A DNA stretch of 64,000 bases from positions 62,001-126,000 of the forward strand of contig NZ_JAGQDF010000011.1 in the NCBI RefSeq assembly GCF_018069875.1, written 5' to 3'. The translations under genes were made by a program, and so were the position numbers. This stretch comes from Ideonella alba. Lineage in GTDB: Bacteria; Pseudomonadota; Gammaproteobacteria; Burkholderiales; Burkholderiaceae_C. Below the pieces are notes generated by a model, which saw only the letters and a list, made by a program, of their open reading frames with translations, was not told the origin of the DNA and made no database searches. Each line of letters opens with the position of its first letter. The stretch's first letter is position 1. Positions 27,066-35,263 of this stretch are shown here, in pieces.

Positions 27066-28712
27066 ATGGCTGCCAGCCGATCGACCACCGACTACGACTT
27101 CAGATTCCGCGCCCCGTTCGACATCAACGGCGATGCCCGCAACGTCTGGCTGGGCAACGGCGACAACGCCTTCACGATCACCGGCAGCGCGGTCTCGATC
27201 AGCGCCGGCCTTGGCAACGACCGCATCGTCGTTGGTGACAGCGTGGACCAGGTGCAACTGGGCGAGGGGAACAACCAGCTGGAGGTGGGCGCGGCCAGCC
27301 GCGACGGCGTGGTGCGGGTCAAGGTGCTGGGCGGCGGCCAGGGCGATGACCGCGTCGTCATCCATGGCGACCTGGACAGCGCCAGCCTGGGCAATGGCCA
27401 GAACGACGTGGAAGTGGCGGGCAGTCTGGCCAGCCTCAGCACCGGCTCGGGCGATGACCGGGTCCAAGTGGGCGGCAACCTGGCCTCGGCCAGCCTGGGC
27501 GATGGCCGCAACGATGTGGCGGTGACCGGCCACCTGGCCAGCCTCAGCACCGGCAACGGTGACGATGTCGTGGTGGTGCAGGGCAACCTGGCCTCGGCGT
27601 CGCTGGGCTTCGGCCAGAACCGCGTCCAGGTCGATGGTCACCTGGCCAGCCTGTCGACCGGGAACGGCGACGACCTGGTCGTGGTGAAGGGCGATCTGGA
27701 CTCGGCCTCGCTCGGCTTCGGCACCAACGACGTGACGGTGGGCGGCGATCTGGCCAGCATTTCCACCGGCCACGACAACGACACGGTCCGGGTGGCCGGT
27801 GACCTCGACAGCGCCAGCCTGGGCGCGGGCACCAACTTCCTGCGCGTGGGCGGCGATCTGCACAGCGTCTCCACGGGCTGGCAGCAGGACAAGATCATCG
27901 TCTTTGGCGATCTGAATTCGGCCAGCGTGGGCGATGGGCGCAACTGCGTCGAGGTGGGCGGTGACCTGGGCTCCTACTCGGGTGGCTCGGGCATCGACTC
28001 CCTGAATGTGCGCGGCGACGCCGGGTCGATCAGCTTCGGCTTCGGTGACAACGTGCTGCTGGTGGGCGGTGACGTGGGCAGCGTCTGCTTTGGCAACGAC
28101 AACGACCGGGCGGTGATCGATGGCAGCGTGCACTCGATCAACATGGGCTACGGCAACAACAGCCTGGCCGTTGGCCAGAACATGGGCAACCTGTGCACCG
28201 GCGACGGGACCGATCTGGTCAGCGTGGCGCTGAACGTCAATGACCTGGTGCTGGGCGGCGGCAACGACCTGATGTTCATTGGCGGCAGCGCCAACGCGCT
28301 GAACCTGGGCTCGGGCAACGACCAGCTGCAGGTCAACGGGTCCGTTCGCTCGCTGGAAACCGCCGATGGCGATGACCTCGTGCTGCTGGGCCGCAACGCC
28401 GGGGTGGTCCACCTGGCTCAGGGCGACGACCAGATCACGCTGGGCGGTTTCGACAACGGCACGCTGGTCAACGGCAGCCTGGGCCACGACAGCCTGAGCC
28501 TGGTGGGCACGGCGGCCGATTACCGCGTGGACGCCCTGGCACCGGACACCTGGCGCATCACCGACGCGGCAGGACGCCAGATGACGGCCTATTCGATCGA
28601 AGAGGTGCACTTCACGCCCGCGTTGGGGAGCATCGCCCTGGACCTCAGTTTCATCAACGATGTGCGCAACTTCCCCTGCTTCACGGGCCTGAATCCGCCG
28701 CCGGTGCCCTGA
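27066..28712 (+). CDS. Tandem 18-residue repeat protein, predicted beta-solenoid, RTX-like
   Basis: A 548-residue protein made almost wholly of repeats. From residue 101 to 460 there are exactly 20 consecutive 18-residue units without a gap, with about four less regular units before (from residue 22). Units alternate between type A (GDLDSASLGNGQNDVEVA) and type B (GSLASLSTGSGDDRVQVG). Each has an x-G-x-G-x-D/N-D-x-V-x-V element like a single RTX calcium loop. The non-repeat C-terminus (461-548) resembles the tails of type I-secreted RTX proteins. There is no signal peptide. A GGAG ribosome-binding site precedes the ATG. I do not recognise a named family. A secreted or surface calcium-binding solenoid is the best guess. 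Confidence 0.75.
   Translation: MAASRSTTDYDFRFRAPFDINGDARNVWLGNGDNAFTITGSAVSISAGLGNDRIVVGDSVDQVQLGEGNNQLEVGAASRDGVVRVKVLGGGQGDDRVVIHGDLDSASLGNGQNDVEVAGSLASLSTGSGDDRVQVGGNLASASLGDGRNDVAVTGHLASLSTGNGDDVVVVQGNLASASLGFGQNRVQVDGHLASLSTGNGDDLVVVKGDLDSASLGFGTNDVTVGGDLASISTGHDNDTVRVAGDLDSASLGAGTNFLRVGGDLHSVSTGWQQDKIIVFGDLNSASVGDGRNCVEVGGDLGSYSGGSGIDSLNVRGDAGSISFGFGDNVLLVGGDVGSVCFGNDNDRAVIDGSVHSINMGYGNNSLAVGQNMGNLCTGDGTDLVSVALNVNDLVLGGGNDLMFIGGSANALNLGSGNDQLQVNGSVRSLETADGDDLVLLGRNAGVVHLAQGDDQITLGGFDNGTLVNGSLGHDSLSLVGTAADYRVDALAPDTWRITDAAGRQMTAYSIEEVHFTPALGSIALDLSFINDVRNFPCFTGLNPPPVP
27129..28445 (+). repeat. 54-bp coding tandem repeats (about 24 copies, two alternating types)
   Basis: The DNA encoding the repeat protein has a 54-bp period. 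From 27366 to 28445 it is exactly 20 periods long. Early copies (27366-27900) are most alike, with recurring blocks such as GGCCAGCCTC and GCCTCGGCCAG, and later copies are more diverged. The alternation of two unit types gives a 108-bp super-period, suggesting growth by duplication of a two-unit block. Confidence 0.85.
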
Positions 28713-28723
28713 ACCGCAGGAAC

Positions 28724-28774
28724 CTCCTGGCAGGCAGGTATGCTTGCGGCTCGCCACGACTGATCTGCCAGGAG
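28724..28774 (+). promoter_or_regulatory. Inverted repeat covering the ribosome-binding site of the next gene
   Basis: CTCCTGGCAG at 28724-28733 is exactly complementary to CTGCCAGGAG at 28765-28774. The right arm contains the AGGAG ribosome-binding site (28770-28774), 6 nt before the ATG at 28781. In RNA the stem would hide this site. The pairing could also act as a weak attenuator after the repeat-protein gene; there is no T tract. Confidence 0.5.
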
Positions 28775-28780
28775 CCTGCC

Positions 28781-29233
28781 ATGCATGCTGTTCGACTGTC
28801 TCTCGCCGCTGTCCTGTTGGGGCTGTCGGCCCACGCCTCCGTCTGGGCGGAGAGCTTTGCCTCCTCGGCGTCGTCGGCCGGCTCGGCTTCGCTGGGCAGC
28901 AGCTCCGACTCGGTCCAGGGGTCGAGCAACTCGTCCAGCCGGCCTGCGCAGGTGGCGCAGGGTGACTACCGCATCGTGCAGATCGCCGAAGCGGGGGACG
29001 CCACCGGCCGGTTGCGGGTGAGCCTGCAGGCGATCGATGGCGCTGGGGCGCAGGACTTCGCGCTGCTGCTGCCGCCCGCGGCGGCGCAGGCGGGCCAACT
29101 GGCGGTGGGCGGCGTGGTCAGCGCGACCGACCGGCCGTACGGCACCGAACTGCGCAGTGCAGCCACCCAGGCCGCCTTCTTCCTGGTGGTGGCCGACGAC
29201 TGGCACGCCGAACTGCAGACCCGCGCCATCTGA
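28781..29233 (+). CDS. Exported serine-rich hypothetical protein (DUF2145 partner)
   Basis: A 150-residue protein with a signal peptide (about residues 1-23, ending SVWA). A low-complexity Ser/Ala/Gly stretch follows (about 24-53), then a folded part beginning GDYRIVQIAEAGDATGRLRVSLQAID with several beta strands. It lies 14 bp before the DUF2145 gene, and such Ser-rich small proteins often accompany DUF2145 in Burkholderiales. The function is unknown. Its ribosome-binding site is inside an inverted repeat. Confidence 0.7.
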   Translation: MHAVRLSLAAVLLGLSAHASVWAESFASSASSAGSASLGSSSDSVQGSSNSSSRPAQVAQGDYRIVQIAEAGDATGRLRVSLQAIDGAGAQDFALLLPPAAAQAGQLAVGGVVSATDRPYGTELRSAATQAAFFLVVADDWHAELQTRAI

Positions 29234-29247
29234 GATCGACCCGCCGC

Positions 29248-30132
29248 ATGGCCTGGCGCCGCGCGCTGGCGGCTGGGGCGCTCGCGCTGCTGTGCGCATC
29301 GGCGGTCCAGGCCCGCTGGTCCGTCTGGTGCAGCCAGCCGCTGCAGCCCAACGCCACCCAGCACGATCGGCTGCTGCGCTTCGGCGCGGTGTTGCGTGAG
29401 CGCCTGCGGCAGTCGACCGCACCGGCGGTGCTGGTGTCGCGCTCGGGCACCAACCTGCACTGGCTCGGCCAGCGCTATTCACACGCGGGTGTGGCCCTGC
29501 GTGACAACCCGCTGGCGCCCTGGGCTGTGCGCCAGCTGTACTTCGCGTGCGAGGAGCAGCGCTCACGCGTCTTCGACCAGGGCCTGCCCGGCTTCCTGCT
29601 GGACTTTGCCGACCCCGATGAAGGCTACGTCTCGCTGCTGCTGCTGCCCCCCGAGGCGGCTTCTGCGCTGGCCCGTGCGGCGCTGGACGAGACCTCGGCG
29701 CTGGGCGTTCTGGAGCCGCGCTACAACGCCGCCAGCTACCCTTTCGACCTGAGCGACCAGAACTGCAACCAGTGGCTGCTGGAGTTGATGGCGCGCGCCT
29801 GGGGGGCGCCGCCGGGGCGGGCCGGCGCCCAGGCCTGGCTGGCCGAGGCCGGCTACCGGCCCGCCCATGTGGAGACCGGTGCACTGCAGGGCCTGGCCCC
29901 CTTCATCCCGTGGGTGCGCGGCGGCGGCCAGCCGCGCGAGACGCTGCAGCAGGGGGTCTGGCAGGTCAGCCTGCCCAGTTCGATCGAGGACTTCGTGCGG
30001 CAGCGCTACCCGCAAGCCAGGCGCATCGAGCTGTGCCATGACGGTCGGCGGGTGGTGCTGCGCGAGAACGGCCCGCCCATCGCCGACGGCTGCCGGCCAG
30101 CCCCCGGCGATGTGCTGACGCCGCTGGACTAG
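29248..30132 (+). CDS. DUF2145 family exported protein
   Basis: A 294-residue protein with a signal peptide (about residues 1-22). Family-like blocks are VLVSRSGTNLHWLGQRYSHAGVALRD and YPFDLSDQNCNQWLLELMARAWG. The conserved His 79 in a YSHAG strand and Cys 173 in NCNQW recall the His/Cys pair of permuted NlpC/P60-type hydrolases, but this is inference from pattern only. It probably acts in the periplasm, alone or with the small exported protein upstream. Confidence 0.75.
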   Translation: MAWRRALAAGALALLCASAVQARWSVWCSQPLQPNATQHDRLLRFGAVLRERLRQSTAPAVLVSRSGTNLHWLGQRYSHAGVALRDNPLAPWAVRQLYFACEEQRSRVFDQGLPGFLLDFADPDEGYVSLLLLPPEAASALARAALDETSALGVLEPRYNAASYPFDLSDQNCNQWLLELMARAWGAPPGRAGAQAWLAEAGYRPAHVETGALQGLAPFIPWVRGGGQPRETLQQGVWQVSLPSSIEDFVRQRYPQARRIELCHDGRRVVLRENGPPIADGCRPAPGDVLTPLD

Positions 30133-30167
30133 GGGCTGTTCACACGACCGGAAGGGTTGCGAAGGCC

Positions 30168-32450
30168 CTAAGGTTCGAAGTGCATCGCACTGAGCAGGCG
30201 CGGCAGTCGGGGCGCGGCTTGCCGCGCGTCAGGCCAGGCCCTGGCCCAGGCCGGCCGGGCGCCTGCCACCAGGGCCAGGGCTTGGGCATGCTGCTCAACG
30301 GCGCCCGCGGGGTCGCCGCTGGCCTGGCAGCGGCGTGCCTGCACCAGGCGGCCCAGGGGGTGCTGGTCGGCCCACGGGCCCAGGCCTGAGATGATCACGT
30401 CGGCCGCCCCCAGTCGGGCGTCTTCCAGGTGCAGCCAGGCCAGGTCCAGCGCCGCCAGCGCGGGCTCGTGGCCACGATCAGGCTGGCGCGATACCTCGGT
30501 CAGGCACGCTGCGGCGTCGTCGCGCCGGCCGGCGTCCAGGACATCGCTCGCTGCGGCATGGGCCAGCACGCCGGCCAGCTCGACGTCACGCGGCAGACGG
30601 CAGTGGGCGCGCAGTGCCGCTTCCAGTGCCTGGCGCAACGCGTGCTGGCCACGGCGCACCGCCAGCCGCAGCAGTGGCACGGTCCACGCGCGCCAGACGG
30701 CGTAGCCAGGCCCGTTGGGCGCCTCGGCCCGGGCATGGACCAGCGCCCAGGCCTGCTGCGCCGCGGCGGCGTCGCCGCTGAGCAGGTCGACCAGGCCTTG
30801 CACGCCGGCCCGTCCGCACTCGACCAGCGGATGCTGCAGCTCGGGCTGTGCGCCATAGAGCGCCAGCAGTCGACGCGCGCGACCCAGGTCCATGCGGTCC
30901 AGCAGCATGTGGGCCGCCGTGGTCAGGGCCGAGCCCAGGTAGGGCAGGAAGCCCTCCCTCTCCAGTGCGTCCATCGCCTGGTCCAGGTGCGCCTGCGCAC
31001 TGTCCAGCCAGCCCATCAGGCCATCGACCTCGACCAGGCTCAGCCCGGTGTGGATCGTCGAGCGCACATGCGGCACACGTTGCTGCCAGAGGTCCGACGC
31101 TTCCTCCAGCCGTTGTCGCGCCAGGGCCAGCTGGCCGCCGAGCAGATCGAACATCGACGCCCCGGTCAGCGCCTGACCCAGGCGCTTGAGGTTGCCACAT
31201 CGACGGCACAGGCGGATGACCTCGCCGAACGCCTGCTCAGCGTCGGCCAGGTCGCCGCGGCGGCCCGTCAGCACGGCGGCGTTCAGGCGCACCATCAGGG
31301 CCCAGTCCTGGTCGCCCTGGCCCTCGCACTGCTTCAGGGCCAGCCGCAGCTGCGTCTGCACACCGGCCGCGGCCTCGTCACCCCCGTGCTGCGTGTAGGC
31401 CAGCGCCAGCGCCAGGTGGGCCGGCGCCATCAGCGCGGCCCGCGCGGACTGCTGCTGAAGCTGGGCCACCAGCCGTTCGCCGAAGGCCACCGCCTGCGGG
31501 TCGTTCATCACGAACTGGGTGCGCAGCAGCTGCAGCTGCACGTCGGGCTGCTGCGGCTCCAGGTCGACCACCACCTGCAGCAGCGGCCGGGCCTTGGCGT
31601 ACTCGCCGCGCAGGAACAGCTCGCAGGCGCGGGCAAAGGCTTCCACCACGAACGGGTCGGGCGAGATCGCCGCCAGCGCGGTGCCCGCGCCCGAGGTCAG
31701 CAGCGCCTGGACCGACTCCGCCCAGCGCAGCGCCAGCGAGTGCCAGTGCGGCCCGCGCAGGCTGGTCACCGGCACCCGCCGGCCATCGCTGTAGACCAGG
31801 TCGCCGTGCAGCCACAGCAGGTCGGACTGGCGGGTCAGGCGCCCCTGTACCACCACGTCCAGACCCAGTTCACGCAGTGCGCGCAAGGCCAGGTCCTGGG
31901 CGGGCGCGGGCTCTTGGGCCGCGCGGGCGTATTCGGCCATCGTGGCGCTGCCGATCAGTGACAGGCGGGTGTCGGCCTCCAGCATCTGCGCGGCCAGGGC
32001 CGGCAGGCCCAGGCACAACCACTGCAAGGTCGGGTCGCCGGTGTAGTTCATGCAGGGCAGCATGCCCACCCGGAGACTGCCGCTGTGCGGGGCCGGGGCG
32101 GCGCGCGGCGCCCGCGGGGCGCCGGCCCCGTCGAGCTCCTGAACCGGATGGACGAAGCGGTAGCCCACGCCACGCGCGCTCTTGAACCACTCGGTCGGCG
32201 CGCCGCGCTCCAGGGCGCCGCGCAGCTTGAGCATGGCCTGCGGCAGCACGCCGGGCGAGGTCACCCGGCCTGCCCACACACGGGCCAGGATCTCTTCGCG
32301 GGCGACCACGCGGTGGCGCTGATCGACCAGCAGGTGCAGCAGGTCGAACAGGCGCGGACCGAGTGCGACCGGCTGGCCGTCGTGGCGCAGCTCGCGCTGG
32401 GCGACATCGAGCTCGAAGGGCCCGAAGGCGAATCGCTGGACCGAAGGCAT
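30168..32450 (-). CDS. Large winged-helix (OmpR-type) regulator with TPR-like helical body
   Basis: A 760-residue protein. Residues 1-105 form an OmpR/CadC-type winged helix (FAFGPFELDVAQRELRHDGQPVALGPRLFDLLHLLV, ending WFKSARGVGYRFV) without a receiver domain. About 130-230 resembles the nucleotide-cyclase-like region seen in such proteins (LPCMNYTGDPTLQWLCLGLPALAAQML). The rest is alpha-helical and alanine/leucine-rich, consistent with TPR repeats. There is no transmembrane segment, unlike CadC. It probably binds DNA in response to a ligand or partner sensed by the helical part; the target is not evident. Confidence 0.8.
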   Translation of the reverse strand: MPSVQRFAFGPFELDVAQRELRHDGQPVALGPRLFDLLHLLVDQRHRVVAREEILARVWAGRVTSPGVLPQAMLKLRGALERGAPTEWFKSARGVGYRFVHPVQELDGAGAPRAPRAAPAPHSGSLRVGMLPCMNYTGDPTLQWLCLGLPALAAQMLEADTRLSLIGSATMAEYARAAQEPAPAQDLALRALRELGLDVVVQGRLTRQSDLLWLHGDLVYSDGRRVPVTSLRGPHWHSLALRWAESVQALLTSGAGTALAAISPDPFVVEAFARACELFLRGEYAKARPLLQVVVDLEPQQPDVQLQLLRTQFVMNDPQAVAFGERLVAQLQQQSARAALMAPAHLALALAYTQHGGDEAAAGVQTQLRLALKQCEGQGDQDWALMVRLNAAVLTGRRGDLADAEQAFGEVIRLCRRCGNLKRLGQALTGASMFDLLGGQLALARQRLEEASDLWQQRVPHVRSTIHTGLSLVEVDGLMGWLDSAQAHLDQAMDALEREGFLPYLGSALTTAAHMLLDRMDLGRARRLLALYGAQPELQHPLVECGRAGVQGLVDLLSGDAAAAQQAWALVHARAEAPNGPGYAVWRAWTVPLLRLAVRRGQHALRQALEAALRAHCRLPRDVELAGVLAHAAASDVLDAGRRDDAAACLTEVSRQPDRGHEPALAALDLAWLHLEDARLGAADVIISGLGPWADQHPLGRLVQARRCQASGDPAGAVEQHAQALALVAGARPAWARAWPDARQAAPRLPRLLSAMHFEP

Positions 32451-32627
32451 CAGGGGGTGTTCGTGCAGAGGTGGTGGGCACCCGTGAGGATGGGCAGGCG
32501 TCGCCCGAGCAGCGGCCCCGACCCTCGCCTCGACCGCTGAGCAGCGCCGCCGGTCCCGCCTGGCGCTGCCCAGGGTATTTGACTACGATGGTACTTAGAC
32601 CCTCTTTCCACACGCAAGGAGTTGGCC

Positions 32628-33011
32628 ATGCGACGTGTCACTGGCATCGGCGGCATCTTCTTCAAGGCGCGCGACCCGCAGGCCCTGGCCGCGTGGTACC
32701 GCACCCACCTGGGTCTGGCGGTCGATGACTGGGGCGGCGTGGCCTTTCGTTGGGCCGACGACAACCCTGCCGGCGCGGGCACCACGATCTGGACGCCGTT
32801 CAAGGACGACACCGCCTACTTCGCGCCGAGCACCGCGCCCTTCATGGTGAACTTCCGGGTCGAGGATCTGCACGGCCTGCTGGCCGCCCTGCGGGCCGAG
32901 GGCTGCCAGGTGCTCGACAAGGTCGAGGAGTCCGAGTACGGCAAGTTCGGCTGGGTGCTCGATCCGGAAGGCAACAAGCTCGAGCTGTGGCAGCCGCCGC
33001 CGGGGCAGTGA
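32628..33011 (+). CDS. VOC (glyoxalase/bleomycin resistance) family protein
   Basis: A 127-residue single-domain protein with paired beta-alpha-beta-beta-beta modules. The first is GIGGIFFKARDPQALAAWYRTHLGL; the second includes VNFRVEDLHGLLAALRAEGC and ends GWVLDPEGNKLELWQPP, with a possible metal-ligand Glu in KLELW. The substrate is unknown. AAGGAG at 32616-32621 sets the ATG at 32628. It is convergent with the WYL regulator. Confidence 0.85.
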   Translation: MRRVTGIGGIFFKARDPQALAAWYRTHLGLAVDDWGGVAFRWADDNPAGAGTTIWTPFKDDTAYFAPSTAPFMVNFRVEDLHGLLAALRAEGCQVLDKVEESEYGKFGWVLDPEGNKLELWQPPPGQ

Positions 33012-33024
33012 GCACCGACCGCGT

Positions 33025-33996
33025 TCACGGCGGTGACTGGTGTTGGCGCGCCAGCGCCCGGCACCAGCGGGCCAGCTGAGCGCGCAGGGACGCGGGGTCG
33101 ATCAGCTCGACCTCGGGCGCCAGACCCATCACCAGGCGCACGGCCTGCTCGGCAGTCTCGATCGGCAGGCTCAGCCGGCGCCAACCGGCGGGCGACGGCG
33201 CCGGCGTGGCGCGGGCCACGGCCTGCGCCGCGTAGTCGCCCAGTTCGGCCAGTCGCCGACAGCCTTCAGGCGAGGCCCGCAGCGTGGCGCGCAGCGGCCG
33301 CAGCTCGCGCTCGAAGCGCTCGACTGAGGCCTGCCACCAGCGGGCCAGATCGAAGTCCGGGCGTCGCTCGACCACCTCGTCCAGCACGGTCAGCGCCTGG
33401 ACCTGCGTCACCTTGAGCGTCATCGTGCGTGCGCCGGCCGCGACCACGGCGTACCACTGGCCGGCCTTGAGCACCAGACCCAGCGGTTCGGCCTGGTAGC
33501 GGCGTGGGCCCTTCCAGCTCTGGTAGTCGATCAGCACCCGGCGCCCATCCAGCACCGCCTGCGCCAGCGCCGGCAGGTGCGGCACCGCGTCTGGCGCGTG
33601 GTACCAGCCCAGTGGGTCGACATGGAAGCAGGCCTGCAGCCGCCCGCTGAGCGTGGCCGAGTCACCGGGCAGCGCGGCCAGCAGCTTGGCGCCGGCGCGG
33701 CGGGCCGCATCGCCCAGGCCCAGCTCACGGGCGGCGGCGGGCAGCGTCAGCAGCGGCAGCGCGCGGGCCTCGTCGGCGTCCAGGCCGGTCAGCTGGGTGC
33801 GCCAGCCGGCGTGCAGCTGGAAGCCACCGCCCGGACCGCGCTCGCCATAGACCGGTACACCGGCTGCCGACAGGGCCTCGATGTCGCGGTGGATGGTGCG
33901 CGGCGATACCTCGAACTCGGCCGCCAGCTGCTCGGCCGTGAGCCGCTGGCGCAGCTGCAGCAGGATCAGGATGGACAGCAGGCGACTGGCACGCAT
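33025..33996 (-). CDS. YafY-type transcriptional regulator (HTH plus WYL domain)
   Basis: A 323-residue regulator. The N-terminal DeoR-like HTH is RASRLLSILILLQLRQRLTAEQLAAEFEVSPRTIHRDIEAL. The central WYL domain has VLIDYQSWKGPRRYQAEPLGLVLKAGQWYAVV, and a C-terminal extension domain follows. WYL domains usually bind a small ligand or nucleotide. A 19-bp palindrome just upstream, between this gene and the divergent Tat-type gene, is a likely operator for both. Confidence 0.88.
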   Translation of the reverse strand: MRASRLLSILILLQLRQRLTAEQLAAEFEVSPRTIHRDIEALSAAGVPVYGERGPGGGFQLHAGWRTQLTGLDADEARALPLLTLPAAARELGLGDAARRAGAKLLAALPGDSATLSGRLQACFHVDPLGWYHAPDAVPHLPALAQAVLDGRRVLIDYQSWKGPRRYQAEPLGLVLKAGQWYAVVAAGARTMTLKVTQVQALTVLDEVVERRPDFDLARWWQASVERFERELRPLRATLRASPEGCRRLAELGDYAAQAVARATPAPSPAGWRRLSLPIETAEQAVRLVMGLAPEVELIDPASLRAQLARWCRALARQHQSPP

Positions 33997-34006
33997 CGGG
34001 AATCAT

Positions 34007-34025
34007 CATGACATGAGCTGTCATG
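34007..34025. promoter_or_regulatory. Palindromic operator candidate for the WYL regulator
   Basis: CATGACA (34007-34013) and TGTCATG (34019-34025) are perfect 7-bp arms around TGAGC. The site is 10 bp from the regulator start and 44 bp from the divergent gene start, a position suited to autoregulation and control of the neighbour. Confidence 0.6.
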
Positions 34026-34069
34026 AATAGGCCGGCAGCATGCCGACCATTGCGACCCAAGGAGCCTGG

Positions 34070-34699
34070 ATGAGCACCGATGATCCCGACCGCCGAGACC
34101 TGCTGCAGACCCTGGCGACGATCGCACTGGCCAGCGCCGCGCCTGCCGCCACGGCTGCGCCGGCCGCCGAGCCGCTGCCCTTTGTCCCCACCGACGCACC
34201 CGAGCCCGGGCCGGCCATGCTGCGCGCGCCGCTGCGCCAGCGCAGTCCGGGCCGTCCGGGGCAGTTCGGCTTTCTGGACGGCCACTGGCGCATCCGGCAT
34301 CAGCGCCTTCGCGCCGGCCTGGGCTGGGACGGCTTCGAGGGCGAGGCCAGCTGCTTCAGCGTCCTGGGAGGGCTGGCCTCGGTGGAGGAATTGCGCATCC
34401 CGGCGCGGCGCTTCTCGGGCATGGGCCTGCGGCTGCTGGATGTGCAGCAATCCCTGTGGCATGACGTCTGGGTGGGCGCGGCCAGCGGCGTGCTGGCGGG
34501 CCCCGGCCAGCCTGGCAGCTTCGAGGACGGCGCCGGGATCTTCGACAGCCAGGACGAGAAGCAGGGCCGACCGGTGATCTACCGCGGCGTGTGGGACCGC
34601 ATCACGCCGCGTAGCTGCCGCTGGCAGCAGGGCAGCTCGCACGATGGCGGGCGCAGCTGGGCGCTGAACTGGTCGATGGACTGGGAGCGCGTGGGCTGA
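34070..34699 (+). CDS. Hypothetical protein with twin-arginine-like leader (DUF1579-like)
   Basis: A 209-residue protein from the ATG at 34070. The N-terminus (DRRDLLQTLATIALASAAPAATAAPAA) looks like a twin-arginine leader. The mature part has FGFLDGHWRIRHQRLRAGLGWDGFEGEASCFSVLGGLASVEEL, which recalls lipocalin-like DUF1579 proteins, and later ends DGGRSWALNWSMDWERVG. The ligand is unknown. It is divergent from the WYL regulator and shares its putative operator. Confidence 0.65.
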   Translation: MSTDDPDRRDLLQTLATIALASAAPAATAAPAAEPLPFVPTDAPEPGPAMLRAPLRQRSPGRPGQFGFLDGHWRIRHQRLRAGLGWDGFEGEASCFSVLGGLASVEELRIPARRFSGMGLRLLDVQQSLWHDVWVGAASGVLAGPGQPGSFEDGAGIFDSQDEKQGRPVIYRGVWDRITPRSCRWQQGSSHDGGRSWALNWSMDWERVG

Positions 34700-34704
34700 G
34701 GCGC

Positions 34705-35145
34705 TCAGCCTTCCTCATCCGGCGCATGCACCACCGTAACCGGCACACCGGCGTGGTGCAGCAGCGCCTGGGCCACGCTGCCCAGCCGGCCGCTGTCGAT
34801 CAGACCGGGCTGACCAGCGCCGACGATCACGCCGTCGCAATCCTCGGATTCGGCCAGGTCGCGCAGCACGGTGGCCGGCTCGCCGTGCACCACCAACTCG
34901 GTGTAGGGCACGCCGGCGCCCCGCAGCATCTGGCCGGCCGCTTCCAGTGCGTGGTGACCGGCGCCCTCGCTGGCGCGGTCGAGCAGCGCGGGGTCGGGCG
35001 CCAGCACCACCTCATAGAGGTGCGGCGGCTCCTGGGCATTGGCCAGCACCACGGTGATCGACAGGCCGGCCAGCTTCAGGCCGATCGCGTGGCGCACCGC
35101 GGCCAGAGCGGCCGGGCTGCCGTCGACGGGGAGCAGGTAGCGCAT
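34705..35145 (-). CDS. Universal stress protein (UspA family)
   Basis: A 146-residue single Usp domain. MRYLLPVDGSPAALAAVRHAI opens the first strand and helix, and VIVGAGQPGLIDSGRLGSVAQALLHHAGVPVTVVH closes it with the nucleotide-binding glycine loop and Ser-Val-Ala. AGGAGA stands 7 nt before the chosen ATG at 35145; the upstream in-frame ATG at 35175 has no such site. It probably binds ATP or a related nucleotide under stress. Confidence 0.88.
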   Translation of the reverse strand: MRYLLPVDGSPAALAAVRHAIGLKLAGLSITVVLANAQEPPHLYEVVLAPDPALLDRASEGAGHHALEAAGQMLRGAGVPYTELVVHGEPATVLRDLAESEDCDGVIVGAGQPGLIDSGRLGSVAQALLHHAGVPVTVVHAPDEEG

Positions 35146-35263
35146 GGGATCTCCTGACAGTGGGGATGAGACCATCGTAGCGCGCAGGGGCTTGGCGTGG
35201 CGGTGCTAAGCTGACCGGCTGATCCCGCTCAACCTGCCCTCACAAGAACCCTGGAGACGCCCC

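Noticed and set aside
27027-28757. Minus-strand frame of 576 codons opposite the repeat protein, also showing internal repeats
   Set aside because: It is periodic only because the other strand is. The plus-strand frame has a ribosome-binding site, an exact 18-residue period and a sensible C-terminus.
32578-32610. TTGACT and a weak AT-rich hexamer as a promoter for the VOC gene
   Set aside because: No good -10 box stands at an acceptable distance; the resemblance is too slight to list as a promoter.
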